From Agrobacterium tumefaciens (GTDB lineage: Bacteria; Pseudomonadota; Alphaproteobacteria; Rhizobiales; Rhizobiaceae): 64,000 bases of DNA. Positions within the stretch are counted from its first letter, which is position 1, and each line of letters starts with the position of its first letter. Under the pieces are notes generated by a model. The model worked only from the letters and a program-made list of their open reading frames with translations, had not been told where the DNA came from and made no database searches. A program made the position numbers and the translations under genes. Positions 55,077 through 63,250 of the stretch are shown here, in pieces. Where the stretch lies: NCBI GenBank assembly GCA_025560025.1, contig CP048485.1, forward strand, positions 186,001-250,000. The letters run 5' to 3'.

Positions 55077-55618
55077 TGTTGAAGCTTCTTCTCACCGGCG
55101 TCTGGGTTTGCGCCGTCACGCTCGGCGCGGTGTATTTCTCCGTCCAGATGGCGACAGCACCCGCGCCGGGGGATGAGGCGGGCGCGAAAAAGGCCAATCT
55201 GCAATTGGTCAAGGGTGAGAGCATCACCATTCCCGTCATCAATGATGGCGGGGTGAACGGTTATTTCCTCAGCCGTATTTCCCTGCGCGTCGACAAGGAA
55301 AAGATGGCAAAGATCGAACTGCCGGCCACGCAATTGATGACCGACGAATTGTTCACGCTGCTGGCGGGTTCATCCATGGTCAACATCGCCAATATTTCCA
55401 CCTTCGATCCCGAGGCATTCAAGCAGCGCATTCGTGAAGGGCTGAACAAGAAGCTCGACGACGAGGTGGTCGAGGATGTGTTGATCGAGCAGCTCGACTA
55501 TCTGTCGAAGGCCGACATTCGCGAGCAGAACGGCAATGGCACGCCACGCTCGGTCAAGATCGTCGAAGGCGAGAAGCCCGAGGCGGGCAAAGAAGCGGCC
55601 GCCGCCCCGAGCCATTGA
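55076..55618 (+). CDS. Membrane-anchored periplasmic protein in the flagellar unit
   Basis: Protein of 180 aa: one N-terminal helix (about residues 3-24, KLLLTGVWVCAVTLGAVYFSVQM) and a periplasmic domain (VKGESITIPVINDGGVNGYFLSRISLRVDKEKM...TDELFTLLAG). The build is like FliL (TM plus a membrane-proximal beta domain) but the sequence is not FliL, which is at 22563. The start overlaps the upstream stop (TGATG). Function unknown. Confidence 0.75.
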   Translation: MLKLLLTGVWVCAVTLGAVYFSVQMATAPAPGDEAGAKKANLQLVKGESITIPVINDGGVNGYFLSRISLRVDKEKMAKIELPATQLMTDELFTLLAGSSMVNIANISTFDPEAFKQRIREGLNKKLDDEVVEDVLIEQLDYLSKADIREQNGNGTPRSVKIVEGEKPEAGKEAAAAPSH

Positions 55619-55820
55619 TACTGCGTGGGCGCGCATCCCCTGCGCGCTATCATGGCGAACATCGATCTGGTTAATCGTTCCTTGCTATTTCCCGTGACAT
55701 TCGAGAGGTTGCCTTCAAGGTAACTTCAACCTGCACCTGTATAAATAGGCCTATGAGCCGCTATCCCGCTAATGAAGCGCCGGACTGGTGGCAGTAGGCT
55801 TGGCATTCGGGGGTTGGCAA

Positions 55821-56495
55821 ATGAATTTCGCGGCAGGTAGTGCGCAGTCGGGATCGCAACGGAATATCCACGGACTGCGCGTTTGTGATCTCGACTGGAA
55901 TGGGGCGCTCGAGCTGGTCAGCGGCAGGGCTTCGGCCTGCGACGGGCATACCATGCTCTCCTTCCTCACCATCGAGAAGGCAAAGCTTTCTTCCAGGGAT
56001 ATTGCCTATCGGCAGATTCTGGAAAGTTACCTGCTTCTGCCGCAGGGCAAGGCGATGAATAGCGCCGCACGCGCCGAAAATGGCAGATCTCTGCCTGTCG
56101 TCATTGATGGCGTCGCCTTCACCATGGCGCTTCTGACCTATATGGCCGTACCGAAACGGATCGGCGTTGCGGGTGATGATGCGGCACAGGTCGGGGAGGT
56201 CCTCACCAAGCTGCGCGCACACGCACCCTGGCATGATTTCGTGATGCTGAACCGGGATATGTCCGGTGTGAAGGTGGATGTCCTTCTGGCCGGCATGGTC
56301 CGGGAAGATCAGGAAAGGTGGCTGCACCACACTGTCAGCCGTGACGGTGCGCGCGTCGCCATCGCGGTTGGCCCCTTGTTCAAGGTTCTGTCATCCGAAG
56401 TGGCCGGCATGCCTGAAATCTTCCGCAAGCTCCATATGAGCTGGCTATACAGCCTTTGTGCCGAGCCCTGGCATATCGCACTCGGCAAGGGCTGA
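55821..56495 (+). CDS. WecG/TagA/CpsF-family glycosyltransferase
   Basis: Protein of 224 aa from ATG 55821, with GGGGG seven bases upstream; a GTG at 55788 would add 11 residues. The C-terminal half has the family pattern VDVLLAGMVREDQERWLHHTV...VAIAVGPLFKVLSSEV...LHMSWLYSLCAEPWHI (in parts). These enzymes transfer N-acetyl-mannosaminuronate-type or ManNAc sugars to undecaprenyl-linked acceptors. The usual E-W-L-x-R becomes SWLYSL, so it is a divergent member. The next gene codes for a chain-length protein, which supports a surface glycan role. Confidence 0.72.
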   Translation: MNFAAGSAQSGSQRNIHGLRVCDLDWNGALELVSGRASACDGHTMLSFLTIEKAKLSSRDIAYRQILESYLLLPQGKAMNSAARAENGRSLPVVIDGVAFTMALLTYMAVPKRIGVAGDDAAQVGEVLTKLRAHAPWHDFVMLNRDMSGVKVDVLLAGMVREDQERWLHHTVSRDGARVAIAVGPLFKVLSSEVAGMPEIFRKLHMSWLYSLCAEPWHIALGKG

Positions 56496-56608
56496 AACCG
56501 GTCCGCCGAGAACGCGTTAACCATTTGTTTGCCACGATCCTTTAACCTCTCGTAAGGTTTTGACAGTCGCCCGTTGCGGGCGGCGCCCAGCGTGGCAGAC
56601 GGCTTCAG

Positions 56609-58396
56609 ATGGTTGATGACAATCCGGATATGATGGCGACACGCCCTGATGAGGATGACGTCGCTGTGCCCACGTCGCAATGGCGCAAACATTGTCTGCG
56701 GCTTTTGACCGCCAGTTGCGTGGCCGCCGCCACCATTGCCGGCGCAGCCCTTCCGCTGATGCTCATCGATTCCGGTTTTCGCGGTTATGTTTCGCAAGCA
56801 CATGTCGAGGTCACCCAGAGCAGCTATGATGCGCCGGATTCGGCCCGCTTTCTTGCCATGGCCCGCCGTACCCTGCTTTCACCCTCCGGGCTGGACCGGG
56901 TAACCACCGACCTCAAACTCAAGCCGGCCGATATGGTCGGCGTCCGCAATCAGGGCGAGCTTGGCCTGCTTCTTGATCTCCTGACGGGGGCGGATGCACG
57001 TCCGCTTTCGCCACGTGAAGCGCTCAACGGTGCGGTGGGCGAGGCGATCCGGCTGGAACTGACGCCGGATGAAAATACGCTGATCGTGACCGCCAAGGCC
57101 GCAACGCCGGAAGCCGCGATGCGGCTGACCGATTATCTCTCGATGCGGATCATGGCGGATGGCAAGGCTGGCACCATGACACCCGCCATGCGCGAGACGG
57201 AGAGGGCGCGGACCCGGCTGGACGAGGCGGAAGCGGCGCTGAACGGTTTCCAGATGCGCCACGGCGATGCCGTCCTGTCGGAAGTGCAGCAGCTTGAACA
57301 GCAATTACGCGACGTCAATAATAGTCTTGCAGGCGCTACACAGCAGCAACAGTCGCTTCAGGTGGATCTGGCGGCGGCCTCCGCCCTGAAGCCGAATGAT
57401 GTGTGGTCGAAGCCGTTGCCGACAGGGACCTCTTTTTCCGCACTCGAGGATATCAGGCAAAGACATGCCAGCGCCAGCATGGCGCTTGCCGGCGTCTCGG
57501 TCGATTATGGACCGAAACATCCGCGCCGCATTGCCGCCCAGAATGGCGTGGATGCCGTGCAGTCGCTGGCCGCCCCGGCGCTCCGCCAGCTGGTCGACGG
57601 TTTGCGGACGGATGAAAAACGCGTTGCCCAGGAGATCGCAACAGCGACTGGCGAACGTACCAGATACCTCGATCGCCTGAACAGCCTCGGTGTCGCCCCC
57701 GGTGACCTTTCCAGATTGCAGGGTGAGCTGGAAACGGCGAGAAGTGCCTATCTCGAGGCGAGCGAACGCCGCGATCTCGCTTCATCCACCACACCCGCCA
57801 TTGAAACCCGTCTTGCGAAGAAGGCCGGACCGGGCGAATTGTCGCGTGATCTGACGCAAGCTGCGATGATGGCGGGTGGCGGCGCCTTGATCGGCCTGCT
57901 GGGCAGCCTTTATCTCCTGAGCTACCGCCGCCACGACGAGGAAGAGGCGGCCGCGCCGATCCTCGAAAACGACGAACAACTTCCGCTCTCCATGGAAGCG
58001 GACGAGGAATTCCGGCAGGAGCAATCCCCGCAATTTGCCGAGTTCGAGCCAATCGAGCCGGATGTGTTCCACGATATTGAAGAACTTGCCGCAGATGGCG
58101 ATGTCGAACCAGAGGATGCTTTCGCCGATTATTACGCCGGGGCGGCGAATGATGCCGATGACATCCCGCTGGACGAGCGCGTGCGGCAGGTGCTGATGGG
58201 CAATCGTAGCTTCCAGACGGCCGATCAGCCGCGACCTGAGCTTCCGTCCCTGTTGAGCGAAGCCCTTGCCGGACACTTCGATCACGAACAGGCCGAAGCC
58301 GAGGAACTGGCGGAATTGAGACGCGAGCTGGCGCTCTTGAGGGAGCGTCTCGCCGATTACGCCGATCATCGCGACGGCTACCGCAAAACAGCCTGA
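56609..58396 (+). CDS. Wzz/GumC-like polysaccharide chain-length protein
   Basis: Protein of 595 aa. TM1 at about residues 32-55, a periplasmic Wzz-like part with coiled coils (about 190-250 and 320-400), TM2 at about 415-435 ([27 protein letters not shown]), then a long acidic cytoplasmic tail with no Walker motif. It is therefore a co-polymerase without the BY-kinase. The tail (about 440-595) is unusually long and ends in a coiled coil [18 protein letters not shown]. It is probably in one unit with the glycosyltransferase gene, 113 bases upstream. Confidence 0.78.
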   Translation: MVDDNPDMMATRPDEDDVAVPTSQWRKHCLRLLTASCVAAATIAGAALPLMLIDSGFRGYVSQAHVEVTQSSYDAPDSARFLAMARRTLLSPSGLDRVTTDLKLKPADMVGVRNQGELGLLLDLLTGADARPLSPREALNGAVGEAIRLELTPDENTLIVTAKAATPEAAMRLTDYLSMRIMADGKAGTMTPAMRETERARTRLDEAEAALNGFQMRHGDAVLSEVQQLEQQLRDVNNSLAGATQQQQSLQVDLAAASALKPNDVWSKPLPTGTSFSALEDIRQRHASASMALAGVSVDYGPKHPRRIAAQNGVDAVQSLAAPALRQLVDGLRTDEKRVAQEIATATGERTRYLDRLNSLGVAPGDLSRLQGELETARSAYLEASERRDLASSTTPAIETRLAKKAGPGELSRDLTQAAMMAGGGALIGLLGSLYLLSYRRHDEEEAAAPILENDEQLPLSMEADEEFRQEQSPQFAEFEPIEPDVFHDIEELAADGDVEPEDAFADYYAGAANDADDIPLDERVRQVLMGNRSFQTADQPRPELPSLLSEALAGHFDHEQAEAEELAELRRELALLRERLADYADHRDGYRKTA

Positions 58397-58473
58397 AAAC
58401 GCCGCATTTTCGCTTGCATTCCTGCGAAGGGGGCACCATACGGAGCCTACGTAACCCAGCAGGAGCAGGACGC

Positions 58474-59373
58474 ATGGCAGTTGTGATTGACGGGAAGGCG
58501 AAGGCGGCTTCGGTCGTGGAGGAAGTCCGCAAATCGGCAGAAGCGCTTGAGGCGGAAAAGGGTGTGAAGCCCGGCCTCGCGGTCGTCATCGTCGGCAATG
58601 ACCCCGCCAGCCACGCCTATGTGAATTCCAAGAGCAAGATGGCCAAGCAATGCGGCTTCAACTCCATCCAGCACACGCTGCCGGAGGAAACCACGCAGGC
58701 CGCACTCCTGAAGCTTGTCGGCGAATTGAACGCCGATGCCTCCATCCATGGCATTCTGGTGCAGCTTCCCCTGCCGAAACACTTCAATTCCGATGAGATC
58801 ATCCAGTCGATCCTGCCGGAGAAGGATGTCGACGGCCTGAGCGTGCTCAATGCCGGCAAGCTGGCAACCGGCGATCTCGCCACCGGCCTCATCTCCTGCA
58901 CGCCCGCCGGTGCCATGCTTCTGGTGCGCGGCATTCACGGCGATGACCTTTCCGGCCTGAATGCCGTTGTCATCGGCCGCTCGAACCTGTTCGGCAAGCC
59001 GATGGGCCAGCTTCTCCTGAATGCCAATGCCACGGTGACGATGGCGCATTCACGCACAAAGGACCTCGCCACCGTCTGCAAGACGGCGGATATTCTGGTG
59101 GCGGCGGTCGGCCGCGCGGCGATGGTGAAGGGCGACTGGGTGAAATCCGGCGCGACCGTCATCGATGTCGGCATCAACCGCATCCCCGCACCGGAAAAGG
59201 GCGAAGGCAAGTCGAAGCTGGTTGGCGACGTCGCCTTTGACGAGGCAAGCGCCGTTGCTGCCGCCATTACCCCCGTTCCCGGCGGCGTCGGCCCGATGAC
59301 GATCGCCATGCTGATGGCCAACACCGTCATTGCCGCTCATCGCGCGCTGGGTCTGACCGCGCCGAAGTTCTAA
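58474..59373 (+). CDS. folD: Methylene-THF dehydrogenase/methenyl-THF cyclohydrolase FolD
   Basis: Protein of 299 aa from ATG 58474 with CAGGAGCAGG upstream; the 58414 start adds 20 non-family residues. Active-site stretch [16 protein letters not shown] (Tyr and catalytic Lys), [11 protein letters not shown], then the NADP site [17 protein letters not shown] and the end motif [19 protein letters not shown]. It interconverts one-carbon forms of tetrahydrofolate in the cytoplasm. It is a single gene. Confidence 0.98.
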   Translation: MAVVIDGKAKAASVVEEVRKSAEALEAEKGVKPGLAVVIVGNDPASHAYVNSKSKMAKQCGFNSIQHTLPEETTQAALLKLVGELNADASIHGILVQLPLPKHFNSDEIIQSILPEKDVDGLSVLNAGKLATGDLATGLISCTPAGAMLLVRGIHGDDLSGLNAVVIGRSNLFGKPMGQLLLNANATVTMAHSRTKDLATVCKTADILVAAVGRAAMVKGDWVKSGATVIDVGINRIPAPEKGEGKSKLVGDVAFDEASAVAAAITPVPGGVGPMTIAMLMANTVIAAHRALGLTAPKF

Positions 59374-59433
59374 GCCTGTCGCGTTCAATCGAACTACACG
59401 GCACAGGAATTTTTGTGCGCTGCCCCCTCACTT

Positions 59434-59465
59434 CCGTCATTCCGGCCTTGAGCCGGAATCCAGCC
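59434..59465. repeat. Palindromic intergenic repeat, family 2 copy B
   Basis: A 32-nt element framed by CCGTCAT and ATCCAGCC with the stem ATTCCGGC/GCCGGAAT. It lies between folD and the aglR stop. Compared with 28105-28136 both stem changes are compensated. Confidence 0.75.
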
Positions 59466-59466
59466 T

Positions 59467-60492
59467 TTACGTTTTCGGAGCCGGCCCCGTCGAGGCGCGC
59501 ACCACCAGTTCCGCCTTCCAGAGTTCCTGATGCGGTTCCGTCTGGTTCAGCTTGATCCGGTTGATCAGGCGCTGGCCCACGCGCACCCCCGCCGCCCGGA
59601 GTGACGAACGGGTGGTGGTGAGCGGCACGGAGAAATTATCGGGCTTCAGCAGCGGCAGCACGTCGTCATGGGCGATCAGCGAAATATCCTTACCCGGTTT
59701 CAGGCCGCGTTGGTTGAGCGAGCGGATCGCACCGAGCGCAAGCGCGGTACTGGCGCAGAGAATGGCGGTTGGCTTTTCCGGGCGTGACAGCAAGGCTTCC
59801 ATGCCGAGATAGCCTTCCTCATCGGTCATGCTGCTGTGTCGCTTGTTGTTCGCATGCAATGTCAGACCATTTGCCGAAAGCGCCTTTTCCACCCCGAGAC
59901 AGCGCCGATAGGTGAAATCATAACCCTCCGGGCCATTCAGAAGCCCGATCCGCGTATGGCCAAGCTGGAGGAGAAGCTGGGTCGCATCGCGGAAGGCGCC
60001 CTCATTGTCCACGTCGAGATAGGGATAATCCTCTTCCACGCCGACGGAGCGGCCATGCACGAGGAAGGGCAGGGAGAGCGATTGCATCATGGCGATGCGC
60101 GGGTCGTTCTTCTTCATATAGGCGAGATAGATGCCATCGACGCTGCCGCTTGCGGCGAGCCCTCGCAGGGCCTCACGTTCCTTTTCCGGCTCGGTCGGCA
60201 TGATCACGAGATGAAAGCCGCTGCGCGATGCCTCTTCACCGAGGCCGCTCAGGAATTCGCCGAAATGCACGTCGGAACGATGGTGTTCGCCAATCGGCAT
60301 GACAAGCCCGATGGAGCCGACCTTACCCGTCGCCAGCCGTTGCGCTGCCGCATTCGGGCGATATCCCGTCTTTTCGGCAGCCTCCATGACGCGGCGGCGC
60401 GTTTCGGCGCTGACCTCGGGATAGCCGTTGAGCGCCCTGCTGATGGTCGTCTGCGAAATGCCCAGCAGTTGCGACAACTGTTTCAGGTTCAT
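59467..60492 (-). CDS. aglR: AglR, LacI-family repressor of the alpha-glucoside locus
   Basis: Protein of 341 aa from ATG 60492 (MNLKQLSQLLGISQTTISRALNGYPEVSAETRRRV), with GGAGGA about 10 bases upstream. The open frame to 60594 adds residues before the HTH. The LacI HTH is at residues 1-50, the hinge at 50-60, and a periplasmic-binding-like ligand domain follows. It diverges from aglE. Two AAAGCGCTTT palindromes in the shared region are its likely operators, one near each promoter, so it probably represses itself and the transporter until an alpha-glucoside binds. Confidence 0.9.
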   Translation of the reverse strand: MNLKQLSQLLGISQTTISRALNGYPEVSAETRRRVMEAAEKTGYRPNAAAQRLATGKVGSIGLVMPIGEHHRSDVHFGEFLSGLGEEASRSGFHLVIMPTEPEKEREALRGLAASGSVDGIYLAYMKKNDPRIAMMQSLSLPFLVHGRSVGVEEDYPYLDVDNEGAFRDATQLLLQLGHTRIGLLNGPEGYDFTYRRCLGVEKALSANGLTLHANNKRHSSMTDEEGYLGMEALLSRPEKPTAILCASTALALGAIRSLNQRGLKPGKDISLIAHDDVLPLLKPDNFSVPLTTTRSSLRAAGVRVGQRLINRIKLNQTEPHQELWKAELVVRASTGPAPKT

Positions 60493-60552
60493 GTCTCTCA
60501 TTTCCTCCATGCGTGCGCTCTGGAAACGGTAAAACCTCTCCCCAAGGCTTCC

Positions 60553-60562
60553 AAAGCGCTTT
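60553..60562. promoter_or_regulatory. Probable AglR operator O1
   Basis: Perfect palindrome AAAGCGCTTT with CC on its left, a typical LacI-family site. It lies just after the aglR -10-like TAAAAA on the minus strand. Confidence 0.75.
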
Positions 60563-60564
60563 AG

Positions 60565-60594
60565 ATTTTTACCAGCCTCTGCCGCTTTTCTCAA
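60565..60594 (-). promoter_or_regulatory. Probable aglR promoter
   Basis: On the minus strand TTGAGA (60594-60589), a 17-base spacer and TAAAAAT (60571-60565) resemble sigma-70 hexamers. Operator O1 follows where transcription should start. Confidence 0.55.
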
Positions 60595-60670
60595 TCGAAA
60601 ACGATAGCCGCCTTTCTAAATAAATATGATTATTCACGAGGCGCTGCAACGTTTCCGCAGAAAGAGCCTC

Positions 60671-60700
60671 TTGACTCCTTCTTGATGACAGTGAGATGAA
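60671..60700 (+). promoter_or_regulatory. Possible aglE promoter
   Basis: TTGACT (60671-60676) is a good -35 box. The -10 position 17-18 bases on reads AGATGAA, a weak match. Operator O2 (60710-60719) lies at the expected start of transcription. Confidence 0.45.
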
Positions 60701-60709
60701 TAGGCAGCC

Positions 60710-60719
60710 AAAGCGCTTT
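60710..60719. promoter_or_regulatory. Probable AglR operator O2
   Basis: AAAGCGCTTT again, with CC before and GA after, 50 bases before the aglE ATG. The centres of O1 and O2 are 157 bp apart, close to 15 turns of DNA. Confidence 0.75.
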
Positions 60720-60768
60720 GATTGAACGAGGACGCTTTGAGCCTTTTATGTGATGGGAGGTAAATCAC

Positions 60769-62130
60769 ATGCAGAAGACTCTTTTGGCGACGGCTGCTGC
60801 AATAGCGCTGCTGTCCGGTGCGGCCTCTGCCGCAGACCTGAAATTCGCGCCCGGCGGTGACGCCAAGTTCAACTGGAAAAGCTACGAGGACTTCAAGGCG
60901 GCCCATGCCGATCTGAAAGGCCAGACGCTGACGATTTTCGGCCCATGGCGCGGTGAAGACGAGGCCCTGTTCCAGTCGGTGCTCGCCTATTTCGCCGATG
61001 CGACCGGCGTAAATGTCCGTTATTCCTCGTCGGAAAATTACGAGCAGCAGATCGTCATCGATACGCAGGCGGGCTCGCCGCCCAATATCGCCATTCTGCC
61101 GCAGCCAGGCCTTCTGGCCGATCTGGCCGCCAAGGGCTTCCTCGTGCCGCTCGGCGACAAGACCGCCGACTGGGTCAAGGAAAATTACGGCGCGGGCCAG
61201 TCCTGGGTCGATCTCGGCAGCTACAAGGGCAAGGACGGCAACAAGGCCTATTTCGCCTTCCCCTTCAAGGCGGATGTGAAATCTCTCGTCTGGTACGTGC
61301 CTGAGAACTTCGAAGAAGCGGGCTACAAGGTGCCCGAGAGCATGGAAGACCTGTTCAAGCTGACGGACCAGATCGTCGCCGATGGCGGCACGCCCTGGTG
61401 CATCGGTCTCGGTTCCGGCGGGGCAACCGGCTGGCCGGCAACGGACTGGGTGGAAGACCTGATGCTGCGCACGCAGCCGCTCGACGTCTATCAGAAATGG
61501 ACGACCAACGAGGTCAAATTCACTGATCCGGCCGTGGTCGAGGCGATCAACGAATTCGGCAAATTCGCCAAGAACGAAAAATATGTCAGCGGCGGCGTCG
61601 CGGCCGTGGCCTCCACCGACTTCCGCGACAGCCCCAAGGGCCTCTTCGACATTCCGCCGAAGTGCTACCTGCATCATCAGGCGTCGTTCATTCCGTCCTT
61701 CTTCCCGGAAGGCACCAAAGTGGGTACGGATGCGGATTTCTTCTACATGCCGACTTACGCGTCCAAGCCTGATCTCGGCAAGCCGGTTCTCGGCGCCGGC
61801 ACGCTCGTCACCATCACCAAGGAAGCGCCGGCCGCCAAGGCTTTCGTCGAATTCCTGCAGACCCCGATCGCCCATGAGGTCTGGATGGCGCAGTCCAGCT
61901 TCCTCACGCCCTATAAGGGTGTGAATGTCGAAACCTATGCCAATGAGCAGATGAAGCGACAGGGCGAAATCCTGACGACCGCGACAAGCTTCGGCTTCGA
62001 TGGTTCCGACCTCATGCCCGGCAAGATCGGTGCCGGCGCATTCTGGACCGGCATGATCGATTTCGTCGGCGGCAAGTCCGCCGATCAGGTCGCGAGCGAT
62101 ATCCAGAAGGCCTGGGACGGCCTGAAGTAA
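60769..62130 (+). CDS. aglE: Alpha-glucoside ABC transporter, periplasmic binding protein AglE
   Basis: Protein of 453 aa with a signal peptide (about residues 1-21, LLATAAAIALLSGAASA then ADLKF). The mature part is a type-1 extracellular solute-binding protein of the sugar class (GQTLTIFGPWRGEDEALFQSVL near the start). In rhizobia AglE binds sucrose, trehalose and maltose-type alpha-glucosides. GGGAGG lies nine bases before ATG. Upstream lie a -35 box and operator O2, and downstream a strong hairpin. Confidence 0.94.
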   Translation: MQKTLLATAAAIALLSGAASAADLKFAPGGDAKFNWKSYEDFKAAHADLKGQTLTIFGPWRGEDEALFQSVLAYFADATGVNVRYSSSENYEQQIVIDTQAGSPPNIAILPQPGLLADLAAKGFLVPLGDKTADWVKENYGAGQSWVDLGSYKGKDGNKAYFAFPFKADVKSLVWYVPENFEEAGYKVPESMEDLFKLTDQIVADGGTPWCIGLGSGGATGWPATDWVEDLMLRTQPLDVYQKWTTNEVKFTDPAVVEAINEFGKFAKNEKYVSGGVAAVASTDFRDSPKGLFDIPPKCYLHHQASFIPSFFPEGTKVGTDADFFYMPTYASKPDLGKPVLGAGTLVTITKEAPAAKAFVEFLQTPIAHEVWMAQSSFLTPYKGVNVETYANEQMKRQGEILTTATSFGFDGSDLMPGKIGAGAFWTGMIDFVGGKSADQVASDIQKAWDGLK

Positions 62131-62143
62131 AGATATCGGATCA

Positions 62144-62167
62144 GGCCCGGCGGTTTGCTGCCGGGCC
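62144..62167 (+). terminator. Intercistronic hairpin between aglE and aglF
   Basis: GGCCCGGC and GCCGGGCC form an 8-bp GC stem with an eight-base loop 13 bases after aglE, without a T-run. Such hairpins usually protect the binding-protein part of the mRNA and lower downstream expression. Confidence 0.65.
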
Positions 62168-62235
62168 CTTACCAACGGCGCTGCCCCGACGACCGCATAA
62201 ATCAGCGCGGCGCGGAGAGGATCAAGGGAGGGAAC

Positions 62236-63249
62236 ATGGCTCAACAACTCGTTTCGGCCATCGGCGTGATGGTGGCGGGGGTCTTTGCCTGCGCTGCTTA
62301 TTACTGGCTATCCGATAAAGTGCTTCAGGCGATCTTTCCTGTCCGCGCGGGAGACGTGTTGCAGGCATCCCGCAACCTCAATCGCCGCGCGGCGGTCCGG
62401 CCCTGGCTGTTCATCGGCCCGGCTTTGATCCTCCTGCTGGTCTATCTGGTCTACCCCGTCATCGCCACGCTGATCCTGTCCTTCTATGACCGGACCGGCA
62501 GCGAATTCGTCGGTCTCGCCAATTATCGCTGGGCGTTTTTCGATGCCGGTTTCCGGCAGTCGATCTTCAACAATATTCTCTGGCTCGCCGTCGTGCCGGC
62601 CGCCTGCACCTTTTTCGGCCTCGTCATCGCCGTCATGACCGATCGCATCTGGTGGGGCAACATCGCCAAATCCATCGTCTTCATGCCGATGGCGATTTCC
62701 TTCGTCGGTGCCTCCGTCATCTGGAAATTCATCTATGAATACCGTGCCGAAGGGCAGGTGCAGATCGGCCTCTTGAACGCCACCGTCGAGTTTTTCGGCG
62801 GCAATCCCGAAGTCTGGATTTCCATGCCCTTCTGGAACAATTTCTTCCTAATGATCATCCTCATCTGGATCCAGACCGGTTTCGCCATGGTCATCCTGTC
62901 GGCGGCGCTGCGCGGCATCCCTGAAGAAACCATCGAGGCCGCCGTCATCGACGGGGCCAATGGCTGGCAGATCTTCTGGAAGATCATGGTTCCGCAGATC
63001 TGGGGCACCATCGCCGTCGTCTGGACGACGATCACCATTCTCGTGCTCAAAGTTTTCGACATCGTGCTGACCATGACCAACGGTCAATGGAACACCATGG
63101 TTCTCGCCAATCTCATGTTCGACTGGATGTTCCGCGGCGGCGGCGACAGCGGCCGAAGTGCGGTCATCGCGCTCATCATCATGGCGGCCGTCACCCCCAT
63201 CATGGTCTGGAACATCCGCCAGGCAAACCGCGAGATGGAGGGCCGCTGA
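62236..63249 (+). CDS. aglF: Alpha-glucoside ABC transporter permease AglF
   Basis: Protein of 337 aa from ATG 62236, preceded by GGGAGGG. The frame is open from 62155, but those codons are over the hairpin region. It has about seven membrane helices, and the ABC-permease EAA loop reads EETIEAAVIDGANGWQIFWKIMVPQIW (E-A-x3-D-G-A). It pairs with AglG. It overlaps nothing; aglG begins one base after its stop. Confidence 0.95.
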   Translation: MAQQLVSAIGVMVAGVFACAAYYWLSDKVLQAIFPVRAGDVLQASRNLNRRAAVRPWLFIGPALILLLVYLVYPVIATLILSFYDRTGSEFVGLANYRWAFFDAGFRQSIFNNILWLAVVPAACTFFGLVIAVMTDRIWWGNIAKSIVFMPMAISFVGASVIWKFIYEYRAEGQVQIGLLNATVEFFGGNPEVWISMPFWNNFFLMIILIWIQTGFAMVILSAALRGIPEETIEAAVIDGANGWQIFWKIMVPQIWGTIAVVWTTITILVLKVFDIVLTMTNGQWNTMVLANLMFDWMFRGGGDSGRSAVIALIIMAAVTPIMVWNIRQANREMEGR

Positions 63250-63250
63250 G

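Noticed and set aside
60634..62247. Minus-strand frame of 537 codons opposite aglE
   Set aside because: Antisense to a clear binding protein with a signal peptide. The product is Arg/His/Asp-rich and has no domain.
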